Position numbers and translations under genes: made by a program
Assembly: GCA_027475525.1 (NCBI GenBank)
Contig: JAMWFC010000080.1
Coordinates: forward strand, 186,001-250,000
DNA from: Macrolepiota albuminosa
Taxonomy: Eukaryota; Basidiomycota; Agaricomycetes; Agaricales; Agaricaceae
DNA: 64,000 nt
Direction of reading: 5' to 3'
The notes under the pieces: generated by a model
What the model saw: only the letters and a program-made list of their open reading frames with translations
Databases searched by the model: none
Told to the model about the DNA's origin: nothing
Shown: one piece after another, positions 12,102-23,639 of the stretch
Position numbering within the stretch: the stretch's first letter is position 1
Layout: every line of letters starts with the position of its first letter

Positions 12102-15100
12102 TCACAGCGGATCTCTTGCAGTTTGGGGGGGAATAAAATCAGGAAGCACCCGCCTAAATTTATCAATTGCCATCGAGGCCAATTCTTGCCACATGGCCAC
12201 CTTTTTGTGGGCATATGACTGGAGACCTCTTTTCTTCACTGACATACCACGCTTCGACCAAATATCTGCCTGGTTGAAGAAATACCGAACTGTCCACTCC
12301 ATTTCACTCGTGACAAGCTGACATTCCTCTGTCCATCTGCTGCGTTGTGCTCTAGCACGTAGATAATGAACACGATTAACTGAAGAGATATGTTCACGAA
12401 CGGATGTAATGATAACGGAAATGTTAACAAGAGGACTCACATTCAGAAATAGTTGCAGATTCATTTTCTGCATCAGAATTAGAGTGCCATATCCAAGATA
12501 CCTTGATCCTTGATGAACCAGGAATGTTGGGATCTCGTATAGCTGTGCTTGCATTCAAATCCGCTTTCTGTAGAACTGGATACTTTCTCTGAATGCTGGG
12601 GTCCGATCCCAGTCGCAGCAGAGCACTGCGGCATCGTGCATAGGCACGAGCCTTCACCAGGATTGAGGCCTGGATTCTTTGAAGAGATGCGCGAGCTCGA
12701 GTTTTCACATTCTTGCTTGGGGCGACCCGGACGACGTGAGAATATAGGAATGATTTCTCTGCAATGAATTCCCGAAGGGCTTGCAGGAGCCTTTCAATTT
12801 GAATCAAGCGCAGATTGCGCTCTATCATTGTTAATGGTGAGACATTACCCATGATCATAGATGGGAAGGAGATTTCAAAATCTTCTGGAACAACTACATC
12901 CGTTGGTTCAAGGTTATCCGCCGGCGGTACCAGCGGATCCGCTGGTTGTCCATCTTCCGCCATTTCATTGTCGTCAAAGGCTCCGGGAACTTCATCCGGT
13001 TCCAGGGGGGCAGTCCGCCTTCCACCAGCAATGAACCCGCTCCTGTCCTGAGAAGCAGCAAGGACATTGAGTCGAACCCTTAATATTTCTCTTTCCGCCT
13101 CGACCTTTTGCCGATCATCATTGCTTGCATGCCGATTCAAACGGCGAACCTGGTCCTGAATTGCAATTCTGAGCTTCCAATTAGTGAAATAGTTTGGGCC
13201 ATCAGCAATACACCTTACTGCTGCTCCTCAATGTCAAGGGCAAGTTGAATCCAGAAGGAATGAATATCCGTCGCTGCAACATCCGTTGAGTGGTTTCCAC
13301 TGTCTGCTGCCATTCGGTCTTCACTTGCACTATTGAAGGTCATTGTACGAGCTTTCAGAATATCCATTGCTTTACGGTTTCCCTCCTCTCTGAGCCTTTC
13401 TGCCTTAGCTATTCCGGCTTCCCAGCTTGTTAGTAAATCCGTTGATATTCCGACGGATCGCTCGGTGAAATATTGAACGGCTGCATCTCTCATCTCAACA
13501 GCAGTCCTGTACTTTCGACATAGGAATGGAACCATGTCAAGCAGCTTCTTCCAGTTTGAGTCACACATGTGATCATCAAGGATTTCTGCCCGATGTGCCA
13601 AGGTAGCCGTACGGGCCATCTGTGAGACTTCATTTAGTGTAGACCAGAGACTTTCAATTATCTCCCCAGCCAAATGACCGGCCCCAGGAATGAAGGACGG
13701 GGCAAAGCGGAAAAAACAATCCTCCTTATGCCCATGGACATGAAGAAGTCCTATTGCAAAGTCCACGAGTAGATTATCTGGCAGGACTTCTCCGGCCTCG
13801 GCAAGCCGTTCAGAAAATTTGACACACCACTGGCATGCTATGTCATATACCAGTAGGAGACGCTGAATCCCATCCATGTTGGTCGTCTTAACTGCCCGTG
13901 TGATGGAAAAGTCTGTGTAAACCTGGCCTTCACCACGGGTCAAGTTTGTTACACTATTAGGAGCAAAGCAGCCGTGCCGTGTACATGCCGTTGCAACAAT
14001 ACCAGTAATGTCGCATGACTTGTTCATCATCAGGGCCTTTTCAATAGCTTTGAATGTGTTTTCACAGCGGCTCCCTGGACAGCCGGAGGTCCAGCGGACG
14101 GCCGACGGACAGGATTGAATTGATGAGCGGACGGCGGACAGGTAGAGTTAAAGAATGTCACTCACCGTTGGCTGTTCCTTTGCGCGCTTGAGATAGTGGG
14201 TGAGCTCATCCCTCCTGGCCATCATACCACCGCCTTCTGAATGCCATACATCATGAGCAGGATTAGAATGTCGGACGTGATCCGCCTTGAAGTTGCCGTC
14301 CATCATTAAAGAACGATTGAACTTCCACCGGACGGGATCTTCTTCCCAGTTGGATGGAAGATTGACTCCTGGTTGGGGACAAGTTGGACAGAATATTGCA
14401 AGTTCACCACGGTCCGGCGCCATGGGATGCCTCGATTCATCATGGCCGAAGCCTGCCCACTTCAACTTCTTCAGCCACCGCCATGAACGAGAAAGTCGTC
14501 GTAGCTCGCGGTAAAGGTTATCCACCTCACCAGAAGATGCAATCGGGGAAGTTATTCTTGCAATTTTCTGCCAGTACTGGTAGGCGGATGCTTTGCACTC
14601 TAGATTTGTCAGACGGAAGTCGTCCAGCACAGCCGTTGTAAAATATGTTTGTGTCCGATCAAATGTACTGGGGACCAGCTGCGAGCGGATGGTATCCTCC
14701 ACCAAGACATCCATCCCAGAACACTCACATGAAATGACAGTGATGTAGTGTACTCCAGTTGTGTGAACAATCCGTTGTATTGGATTCCCAAAGCAATCAT
14801 ATCTGTCCATACGGAACCCGTTCGTGGCTGGCCGATCTTCTGGAATATCTTCTATTGGCACATTATTCTCTGGGTCCTCTTGCTCTTCCTCTTCCATGAT
14901 TTGATCAAGGCTGGCATCCTGAAGTCTGCTCAGGAAATCTGAAGTCATGGATGGATGCGCTGCCGGATGTCCCGGATCGCTATCCGCTGATGGAAGTTCA
15001 ACATCCAGTTGATATTCGAGTCGTAGAAACTCTTGCTCCTGAATGTCCTTTTTCCGCTCGTGGTCCTCAAGAGCCCTGACCCTGACCTTCCCTTGATGAC

Positions 15101-15742
15101 AGTTTGCATGCAATGAATTGTGTTGGATATAGAAATACCCTCCAGTATCCGACATATTCATTGGTTGGAAATACCTACCATTCCATACTTCAGGTCGGTG
15201 AAACGGGTTGGAGTCGTGCGTGCGGCGGAAACATCCGCGACAGAATATTCTTGACCCAACGCAATCACGGCATCGCCATCGTGCGAGGTAATGGTCAGGA
15301 CAAGCAAGGCAATCAGTAACGTCATCCATTGATTCACGACCAAGCAATCCATTGAGCAACTGTGGAACATGGTTGATGAAGTCGTTAAGATAATCTGCCT
15401 GTGTCTATGTATGAACTTGAATAATTCGCTCTCAATAATAGCATACATTCAAATCACCTTTACATGCCTTATGGATACGGGCATTGTATCATCTACATCA
15501 TCTACCGTTGGATTATTGTCCAAGTGTGCAAAGTTATCATCATCTGCAAATGCCGCAGATGGTGCACCAGTTACAATGGGAGCGGGACCCAGTGGTAGCC
15601 GTTGTGTTATGAGGACTGGCAACCCTCGTGTGTTCTGAGTGAGTCGTGTCCTTTCCTCAGCAAACGGGATGAGGTCCCTTTGTCTGATGACTGTTGTTTT
15701 TGGTCGCTTGCGTTTCTTTAGAGAGTTCAGGTTCATGATCAA
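12102..15742 (-). CDS. KDZ transposase with CxC2-like cysteine cluster
   Basis: DDE-type (RNase H fold) transposase predicted to move this element in the nucleus. My model has five exons: 15742-15458, 15398-14162, 14074-13219, 13168-12441 and 12379-12102. They add up to 3384 nt, exactly 1128 codons. Introns are 50-88 bp GT-AG; the second needs the GTGACA donor at 14161, because the stronger GTGAGT four bases upstream breaks the frame. Residues about 126-170 form the CxC2-like cluster (CLACP, WRCRDCVGS, FCRGCFRRTHDSNPFHR). The KDZ core follows, with TGIVATACTRHGC, VYDIACQW near 585, HVHGHKEDC and GEIIESLW near 644; the Asp of the second motif and Glu of the last are likely catalytic residues. 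The C-terminus (SWIWH; RWTEE; MEWTVRYFFNQA; MWQELA) also fits the family. There are no internal stops, so it may be functional. Confidence 0.88.
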
Positions 15743-15978
15743 AATATCTATGGCCAGGACCTAGCCATTGTACGGGATATCTAATGAGACCGCTCATCGA
15801 TATCGGCAATATGCCCCAATTTGGACGGGCCGGATACCAGCGGACAGCGGACCCTATCCGTCGAAGACAAACGGAATCCGTTTGTCATCAACGGACACTG
15901 AACGGAAAATCTATATTTTATCATGTGATCCTTCGGTTGAGAACTGTGTGGTTGCAGAAAATTATATTGTCTACAAAC
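15743..15978. promoter_or_regulatory. Divergent promoter region between transposase and companion gene
   Basis: A 236-bp gap separates the transposase start (minus) from the start of the 689-aa gene (plus). It contains a cluster of CGGA/TCCG words (about 15828-15905), including the inverted pair ACGGAATCCGT. The same word type dominates the inverted repeats, so this could bind the same element-encoded factor; that is inference. Confidence 0.4.
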
Positions 15979-18280
15979 ATGTCTGCCCTCCTGCAACCGC
16001 CTGAACCAATATTTTCACCAAAGAAAAGACGAGTGGAACCGATATTTACAGCGGAAGAAAGATCTATCTTTGAACCATACAAGGAACTCTACCGCTCCTC
16101 AACTACTCCTCAAGCTCGGACTGCTATCTTGAAGGATAAAATCCTAACGGATATTTTCAACTACTGGGCCACTAAGGGGACAGAGCCAAAGACAGGGGAA
16201 GAGTGGGCAGAGAGAATCAAAGTAGGTACAGCAACTCATTGCAAAGAACTAGACATCATTTGCTTGAATAGAAGGTTGTCCAGTATATCAAGAATTGCTG
16301 GCGCCCTTATTACCAGCATAAAGATCCAAAGGTGCTCCTGAAAACTTCACTGCGAGATGTTGTCCGGCAGACAATGGCAAAGGAGATAAACGAGGAGATC
16401 CAGAACTTGTTGAGGGGTAAGGATCACAACGCCTCGGGATTGGATGCATTTGCACAATATAATGTGGCTGTCAAAAATGTTATGCATCAACTCACACCGC
16501 AGGAGGAAAGTCGTTTACGGAAGATGGCGGCAGAATGGAGCGAAAAAGGAAATCCGCCAGAAATTCAGCGCAAGTTGGTACTGCTTCCGTCCCCCATCCG
16601 TCCTCTATTCGTTGTACATCCGTCCGCTTGATTCCGCTTTCTAATCGTTGTCTCTCCAGGAAGGCCCGAAAGCACGGTTTGAAGCGTGTGGACGATGCAG
16701 ATGTGCTTCGATTTAGAGAGATGGGCATGTTGAGTTGGACTGTTGTTGGTTGGTATGCAGATGAAGGCATGACTATTAGAATGTATGTGGTGCCATCATT
16801 CTTTAAACAATTTTGACACCAATTATAGTCATGACAATATGTCATACTTGACCCATGCTAACCGACCTACCTTTCAAGACTCCTTTCCTGACCTTGTTAG
16901 TGACCTCAACAAGAAGATGATGGATTACATGTCTGCTCTTCTTGGTAGAGACATGCCGTCCAACATGCAATCACCCCATGATTTGACTCCTCCTATCCTT
17001 ACACGCCATGACCTCATCCTTGATCTGGATAGGGATGGATTCCCAATATTACCAGCAGATCCAGGACCAAATATATTTCAAACTCGGGCAGAATTGGAAA
17101 TGCTTGTCCGGGACTATCTAAATACTCATTACAGTGAATCCTAGTTTTCTCCACCTTTGCTCATCATCTGATCACCCCATCAGAAATTGCGTCTGGTTAC
17201 CGTTATGAATCTGCTCCTTACAAGGCAGTGAGGACCAATGATCAGCAATTCATACATTCAAGGTATCTTCCAGAGGGTCTGATATTCCAAGATCCTCATA
17301 ATCTTGGTCGGCCTGAGCTATTGCGTCTGCTGAACTTCTGGAGAGACCGTCAAGGACAGTATGGATCCGGTGATACCTTCCGCTGGACGGTTTATCTCAA
17401 CCGTCACAAGCAGCCAGTAGCTGCCGAGTACGGCACCCGAGCTGATCGTGAAAAAAATGCGGCAGCAGCAGCAGCACGTAAGGCTACACGCAAAAATGGA
17501 GGGAAAAATCGGAAACAGAGGCCAACACCATCAGCGGTAGTCGATGGCAACAGTAGGACCATTGCTAATGATGGAGCCGCTGATGGCGGATCCGCTTTAG
17601 TCACCGGATCTGCGGTAGTCGATGGCAACAGTAGGACCATTGCTAATGATGGAGCCGCTGATGGCGGATCCGCTTTAGTCACCGGATCTGCAGCCAACTT
17701 GGAGTGGCAACGGGGGCCTACACTTCCCCTGTCACCTAGCGTACCACACACACCACTGCCTGACTTACAGGAGGAACCTCCTGTCTTGCGCTCACCGCAC
17801 ACTCCCCAGCCTCAGCGCCACAACAGATCCACGGTTCACAACGAATCCCGACCAAATGTATCAGCTTCCGCTCACGACGAGTCCGCTCTCGACGAATCCG
17901 TTCATGACGGATGTGTTGATGATACAGCAGTGGTAGATGCCACTACCATCCACCTCTTACAACAAAGAGGATGGAGCCATCCAGACCCTCCAATTAATGG
18001 CCCTAGTGATGGTTCCCCTAGATATAGAGTGTCAAGAAGGGTGCTCGACATTCTTCAAGATGAGGACAATGACCAATTTGAAGGTGAGGGAAGGCCGGCA
18101 TTACAAAACCAAAAGAAGCGCAAGGCATTGCCTAACCAATTGTCAACAAATTCCAAGCGACCCCGCAAGTCTCAAGCACAAATGTTACAGGAGGATGCAG
18201 CTCGATACATTGATATGTCTACACCAGCAAAAAGGAGTAGCAGCCGCACTAAGGTCATTCGACCAGTCCGCCGTCATTGA
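15979..18280 (+). CDS. Unrecognised 689-aa KDZ-element companion protein
   Basis: I do not know the function. Five exons fit: 15979-16221, 16272-16573, 16660-16782, 16829-17133 and 17184-18280, totalling 2070 nt (690 codons) in one frame with GT-AG introns of 46-86 bp. The N-terminus has a basic KKRR patch. The first 350 residues are mostly helical in character, with conserved-looking segments (YYQHKDPKVLLK, MLSWTVVGWYAD, ADPGPNIFQTRAELE, GRPELLRLLNFWRDRQG). The C-terminal half is low complexity: an Ala/Lys-rich helix, a 26-residue duplicated segment, a Pro/Ser/His-rich stretch and basic patches near the end (KKRKALPNQ, SKRPRKSQ) that could be nuclear localisation signals. It is head-to-head with the transposase and convergent with the next gene. 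I see no TET/JBP dioxygenase motif. Repeated occurrence beside KDZ transposases elsewhere would support an element function. Confidence 0.75.
17534..17689. repeat. 78-bp in-frame tandem duplication
   Basis: Bases 17534-17611 are repeated exactly at 17612-17689. The unit is 26 codons, so the reading frame is kept. It differs from the 77-bp duplications elsewhere in the window. Confidence 0.9.
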
Positions 18281-18384
18281 TGTGGGGAAGGGGGGAATGT
18301 TATATTACATTTTGTAAACTATAGGGTTACAAAAATGTACGAATGTGTGTCATAATGAAAAAAAAAATATGTGATTGTCCATCT

Positions 18385-20279
18385 TCACTTCTCTTCTGTT
18401 GCCTTCCGTCTCTCAGTAAGCCGACTGGATGATCGGGTCCGTTGCATCGGCGGCCGACTACTTCGGGAGTTGCTGCGAGCCCGTCCCCTTGGGCCAGGGA
18501 GAGGGTCCTCGGCAGGGACTGGGACGGAAGATGGTTGAGGGGGTGACGGAGATGTTCGTGCGGGAGTCGTCCCTGAGGATGTTTGTTGAAGCGGGGACGG
18601 AGCGACGGTGAGAGCGGATAAGTCAGCGGCGTGATGGGATTGGTCAGTGGCGAGGGCAGAGGTGTCACCAGTGGGAACGGATATGTCAGCAGTGGCAGGG
18701 GATTGGTCAGCGATGGGGTCAGGAGTGGTTTCTTCCTCTTCAACGATGGGTCCAAGTCCACTGTGCCCTGTTGGATGCACTGCCACATCATCCTGAGCTG
18801 ACGGACTGGAGGGACGGGTAGAGATGTGAAGTTGATTCTGCAAAGTGTCAACCACACCCCAAATATTGCGGATCTGCTCTTCCGTCTGACGGATACGTCC
18901 GGCGTGGTCTTCAAGTGTCTCACCCGCAAGAGAAACATTCGTTTGCAGGGTTTCTATGCGGCCACCGAGCGTGTCGACCTGAGTCTGGTAGCGACGGAAG
19001 AAGTCCTCAATACGCGGTAACCAGCTCGCCTCAGCCATGACAAACCCGTCCCGCACCTGCTCCCCAACATTCCGCAATGCTTCCTGGAACCCATTCTCCA
19101 TCCTGTCCAAACGGCTCTCCACCCCTGCCATTACACCAGCCACAATGTCCTCACTGTGGCTAGACTCCATTGCCCGCTCCTTGCCCTTTCCCTTGACCGG
19201 AAGAGGGTCCGCTGGGCGGTTGGAGGTCGACGGTTGGGATGGACGGACGGACGGTTTTGATGGTCCCGCGATTGGACTGGTTGGTTCATCTGCTAACTAT
19301 TGGTTAGCTATTTGAGCAGGAAAAGAGTTTCATACCGTCATCACTCTCAATAATCGTCACTGACTTCTTTCTCAGTGGTTTTTTCCCCTTTCCCTTGTTG
19401 CTGGGCTTGACGGTTTTCTTGACAATCGTCAGGCTGCATGTTCGTTTGCGAATGAGCCGGCAGGGATCGCATGCGGTGCCGCCCTTTGTCCTGACACACT
19501 GTAGCCGCTTACTTGCGCAATATTGGCAAGGGGGGTTGATGTGCTGACCCTCGCGACGAGGTGCTGTCCTCAGATACCTGCCCAACAGCATCCCTCCAGT
19601 AATTTCCCCCTTCGGTATTCTGCCCTCTTGTTCTTCCTCTTCCTCTTCCTCTTCATCCTCGTCCTCATCCTCGTCCTCCTGCTCCTTCTGTCGACGATAG
19701 GTACCAGGAGGAGGTTGACCAATATAGGTCACCCGTTTTGGCTTCTTGGGATTTGGCGACGGACCAGACAAATCTCCTGCCGCTGGAGGACTCGGTCGTT
19801 TTCTCTTCTTCGGAATCGGTGACGGACCAGACAAATCTCCTGCTGCTGGCCTATGACCTATCCGGTCTTCTCGTGCCGGTGCCGTCGACGGACCGGCCTC
19901 GGTCGACGGATCAGGTCGTTCTTCGCCCCCACTTGGTTCCTCCCCCCTTCCGCTCCTCTGGGTCCATTTCTTCGCAGCGTCCTTCAACCGCCTGGTCATA
20001 TCCTCGTCAGAAAGCTTGCTCTGGAGTAGCGGGATAACTTCGTTGATGAAACTTCTCCTGGCATCAAGGAGGAGTTTCTTGTCATCCTTGACGTCCCTAA
20101 CCTTGAACCACATGTCAATCTACAGGACGACTATTAGTGCATGTCTATTAGGCAGGAGTGCTTGTATCTTACCAGGTCCTTCTGCTGTGCTTTGAGTTGT
20201 CGCAGGTCTCCTCTGAGAGCAAGGTATAATACTCGAACATCCGCGTCAACACCCGTTGGTGGAGTTCTTCGTTAGACAT
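18385..20279 (-). CDS. Cys-cluster plus coiled-coil protein, KDZ-element companion
   Basis: Two apparent genes join into one by splicing: exon 20119-19336 (784 nt) and exon 19289-18385 (905 nt) total 563 codons across a 46-bp intron (GTATGA...GCAG). A 5' exon ends at 20173, joined over a 53-bp intron. An ATG at 20279 opens MSNEELHQRVL but in a frame that does not reach exon 2, while the frame that does (LRGDLRQLKAQQKDL) has no clear start, so the 5' end is unresolved. About residue 190 of exon 2 onward lies a Cys pattern CxxCx6C...CxxCx6C (CQYCASKRLQC, ACDPCRLIRKRTC), reminiscent of fungal Zn2Cys6 domains but with different spacing. An acidic Glu/Asp run precedes it. Exon 3 encodes a coiled coil (MENGFQEALRNVGEQ to VDTLQNQL) and a Ser/Pro-rich basic tail. 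A DNA-binding, self-associating role is plausible but inferred. Confidence 0.65.
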
Positions 20280-20477
20280 GGCGGATGGAGGATTAAAGAA
20301 ACGGACGAGAACTTTACACGAAGCAAGTTCTGAAAATAGATATCATGTGACCCTGTTTAAGTTACAAAAGAAGTTTGATTTATTGCTTGACAAAACCTTA
20401 CTTTGTTTATCTTACAGTTTAGTAAATAACAATTAGCTAAGCAGGCCAAAAAAGGCAAACGTCTTAATGTTCATTGC

Positions 20478-21125
20478 ACTAAGCAGGAGTCGAACCCACC
20501 TACTGCAACACACAATAAACAACAATGGATAATATTCCACTAGACCATCAATGCTTACTGTATACTGCTATAGTCTAAATAGATATCATGTCACTCTGTT
20601 TAAATTAGGACCTTACTTTGTTTATTATACTGTGTAGTAAATAACAATTAGCTAAGCGGTCAAAAATTGCAAACGTTTTAATGTTTATTGCACCAAGCAG
20701 GAGTCGAACCCACCTACTGCAACACACAATGAAGACCAATGGATAATATTCCACTAGATTATCGATGCTTACTGTACACTGCTATAGTCTAAATAGATAT
20801 CATGTCACTATGTTTAAATTAGGACCTTACTTTGTTTATCATACTGTGTAGTAAATAACAATTAGCTAAAAACAGTGAGACGAAAATGCACTAGTAGGAA
20901 TCGAACCCGTCTACTGCAAGACATAATAAAGACCAATGATAATATTCCACTAGACCACCAATGCTTACTTTATATTGCTATAATGTAAATAAACATCAGT
21001 CTATTCTTCTGTGTGTGGTCAAAAATATTTGAGTTCGATCTCAATACACTAGAGGGAGTCGAACCCACCTAATGCAAGATACAAGGAATACCAATGAGAA
21101 ATATTCCACTACACCACAAATGCTT
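20478..21125 (-). repeat. Right array: four tandem tRNA-like modules with spacers
   Basis: Minus-strand tRNA-like modules lie at about 20478-20556, 20692-20770, 20888-20966 and 21046-21124. The start-to-start spacing is about 214, 196 and 158 bp. Each has TCTAGTGGAATATT (A box) and GGTTCGACTCC or GGTTCGATTCC (B box), plus a short acceptor-like pairing (AAGCA/TGCTT). AT-rich spacers (ATAACAATTAGCTAA and similar) repeat with them, so this is a diverged tandem array whose unit contains a tRNA-like module. Confidence 0.7.
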
Positions 21126-22257
21126 CATGTATAATGATATGGTGTAAATCAATATCAGTCCAATATTCCGCTACAAACCATGGTTTTCCTCTTTCCTGTA
21201 TACTTCTATGGTGTAAATAAATATCAGTCTAATATTGTCAATTCAATACATATGCACCAGTTGCAGTAAAATCTCTATCCGTTCAAATTCTGTATGGGTC
21301 CGTTTGTGCACTACATGAACACCGTCCTGACTTGTAGCAAGCGCCTGTGGTACAATGGAATATTCATCAATTGATATTTCATATTGTGCACAAGAAGTGG
21401 GTTCGACTCCCACTAGTTCACATTATATAATAGCAGCAGGCCGCTGACGTCCGCTAGCGTCATGAATTTGATCCGTTGAAAACTCCAGAGATTTCTGCAG
21501 TGGCATAAGATGGACGAGTTCGCGCATGTGTTCATTCAGTGCTCATGACAAGTTGATAATGCACTGTGGCTGACTATCTCTGTGCTGATCTTTGTAAAAA
21601 AAAAGTAGTCAGCCCTGGTGTATCGTCACTTGTCATGAGCGCTGGAATGATCTCATGTGTCAACTCCTCCATCCTATCCCGCTTCAGTAATTCCTAGAGT
21701 TTTGGTCAGATCCACTACCACAGGCGCATACTCCAGGTCAGTACAATGTATATGTAGAGCAAAAATGCACCCATATAAAAACACAGCATTAGTCCCTGTT
21801 AAGGTGAAGTAGGAGTAGAACCCACCACTGTACACAATATTGAATATCAATAAATGAATATTCCACTGAACCACTGGGACTGGTTGCACCGCTGATGTCA
21901 GCTGGCTCACATGCCGACGTCAGCTACCGTCTGCTACCGTCCGCTGGCATGCCAGCGGACAGCGGACACTCACGCACCCTCTTCCGCCCTTGCCCCTCTT
22001 TCTCCCCAGTGCCATCCTCTCCACTCCCCACACTACCTCACACGCCACCCCCGTCCACCACATGCACCCCGATTCCCTCCTCGCCCCTGACCTGATGTCC
22101 GACGTCTGCTACGTCCACTGGGGTACCAGCGGACACCCACGCTCCTCCCCTTCCCCCTTCCCCCTCTTTCTCCCCACCCCCATCCCTCTTCCGCCACCCC
22201 CCACGCTCTCCGAGACGCCACCCCATGCGGCGGACACCCACGCACCCCGTTTCCTTC

Positions 22258-22463
22258 TCTCCCGCCCTGATGCCGGACGATGCCGGACGATGCCGGGGGT
22301 TGCCGACGGATTCCCGTGGATTCCGACGGATACCAGCGGATATCCGGCGGATGCCGACGGATGCACGACGGATGCCGACGGATGCCGACGGATGCCAGCG
22401 GGTCACGACGGCTGCCGGCGAACTCCGACGGATGCCAGCTGATGGCCAGCTGATGGCCAGCTG
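22258..22463. repeat. Decamer-like minisatellite (right TIR)
   Basis: Inverted partner of 7435-7632: GATGCCGGAC and CGGATGCCGA type words in tandem, one 10-bp unit shorter than on the left. Confidence 0.75.
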
Positions 22464-22625
22464 ATGGCTGCTGATGCCAACGCCCCTTTCAGGCCACAAA
22501 AACTCTTTTGGGAGGTATGCCACCCCCCTTCCACCTCAAAAAATCCATACGGGAACCTGCGGAAACGTAGGTGGGCGTCCGTTCATTGTGTTATCCGACC
22601 TTTGAATCTATCCGTTAGTAACGGA

Positions 22626-22703
22626 CCTGTGGTGCAACGGTTAAATGTGCGTTCCGTTGCTGGAGGCTTTCCCAAGGCCGGGGGTTCGATTCCCCCCCAC
22701 AGG
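22626..22703 (+). pseudogene. tRNA-like sequence with long variable arm (right TIR copy)
   Basis: Inverted-repeat partner of 7188-7265 with the same acceptor stem, T arm and long variable arm. It has the same defect in the anticodon arm. Confidence 0.5.
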
Positions 22704-23639
22704 CATACGACGGGCAAGTCGACGTTACCTTTTTTCTTGGTCCAACCAGACCCCGTGGACCTGCGTAGGCCTCTGTGGATGTCCGCTGGTGTCCTGCGCA
22801 GGCCTGGGAGGGCCCGCGTAGGTTTGAGTCCGTCGACGTACGTCTGCGTCCATGTCCGCTGGTGGCTTGCGTAGGCCTGCGTAGATTTTCAGGGCCCTTT
22901 CGTGGACGTACGCTGGCATCGGGGGTGGGAAAAGGATGGAAGGGGAGACGCGCAGCCTCGAGTTATTGCGGGGAGGAATGGAGAGGGGAGGGAAATGGGG
23001 AACCTCGAGGAGGGTTTATTCATGCCATGAAGTCCGCCAATGGAGGAGGTTTTCACTCGTGTGCTGATGCCCGCCGGCGGCCGCTGACGCACATTGACGT
23101 CCGCTAGTGTCCGCTGGCATCCGCCGGGCCTGCATGCGCATGTGTGTGCCCGCCTTTTATCGATCCACTGGACCGTGTCATACAGCACATTGTGACACGT
23201 CCGCGGCTCTGTATTCTACGGCACTGTGGGGACTGCTCCGCTCCAGTGTAGCGGACTCCGCTGGACACGTATGGTACGGCACAAAGCGGGCTCCCGTACA
23301 ACGTATGACACGTACCGTTGTGATGCCCTACCCTGGCTGTTATTGATTTTTTTAGACTTCTGATTGAAGTGCCTTGATAAATGGCAGCGCCTAATGCTGA
23401 CCCCTTTTGAAAGTGATCAGAGTTTGGTCAGAGTCTACCTCCTATTGTTGTGTTAGTGCTATATGTCTCAAACCTCTCAATTCCTGGAATTTGATAACTA
23501 GAAGATGCTAAAGGGCTGATAAATAGTGATTAAGGTAAATGAGTAAAACCTGCAATAAAGCACTCAAGCCAGAGCTGTTCTATATTTAATCTGATTGCTA
23601 GAATCTCCTATATATCAAGTGTTGGCCAATCTATAATGT

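Larger units (their letters stand above)
6566..23325. mobile_element. 16.8-kb KDZ DNA transposon with 2.15-kb terminal inverted repeats
   Basis: The two ends are near-identical inverted copies (6566-8713 and 21184-23325) bounded by CATCACAACGG. Inside are a complete KDZ transposase gene (minus, 15742-12102) and three further multi-exon genes at 9861-11903 (minus), 15979-18280 (plus) and 18385-20279 (minus). KDZ elements (Kyakuja-Dileera-Zisupton) are known from basidiomycetes and often carry extra genes such as TET/JBP dioxygenases; I see no TET/JBP-like protein here. The homology between the arms stops abruptly at both outer ends, which fits true element termini. I could not find the roughly 8-bp target duplication expected for this superfamily: the flanks are CATAGAGA on the left and CCCTACCC on the right. 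A rearranged or composite insertion is therefore possible. Confidence 0.8.
21184..23325 (-). repeat. Right terminal inverted repeat (2142 bp)
   Basis: Inverted copy of 6566-8713. It ends sharply at CCGTTGTGATG (23325). Tellingly, the GC-rich 22260-23320 part is nearly base-for-base identical to the left arm, while 21420-21700 differs by small indels and substitutions. Confidence 0.9.

Noticed and set aside
15979..18280. TET/JBP dioxygenase cargo in the KDZ element
   Set aside because: Such cargo is known for fungal KDZ elements, but none of the three companion proteins shows the HxD...H pattern and surrounding fold motifs expected of that family.
18327..18938. Second minus-strand frame overlapping the coiled-coil exon
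   Set aside because: Pro/Ser/Leu-rich shadow of the real exon, with no splice continuity to neighbouring exons.
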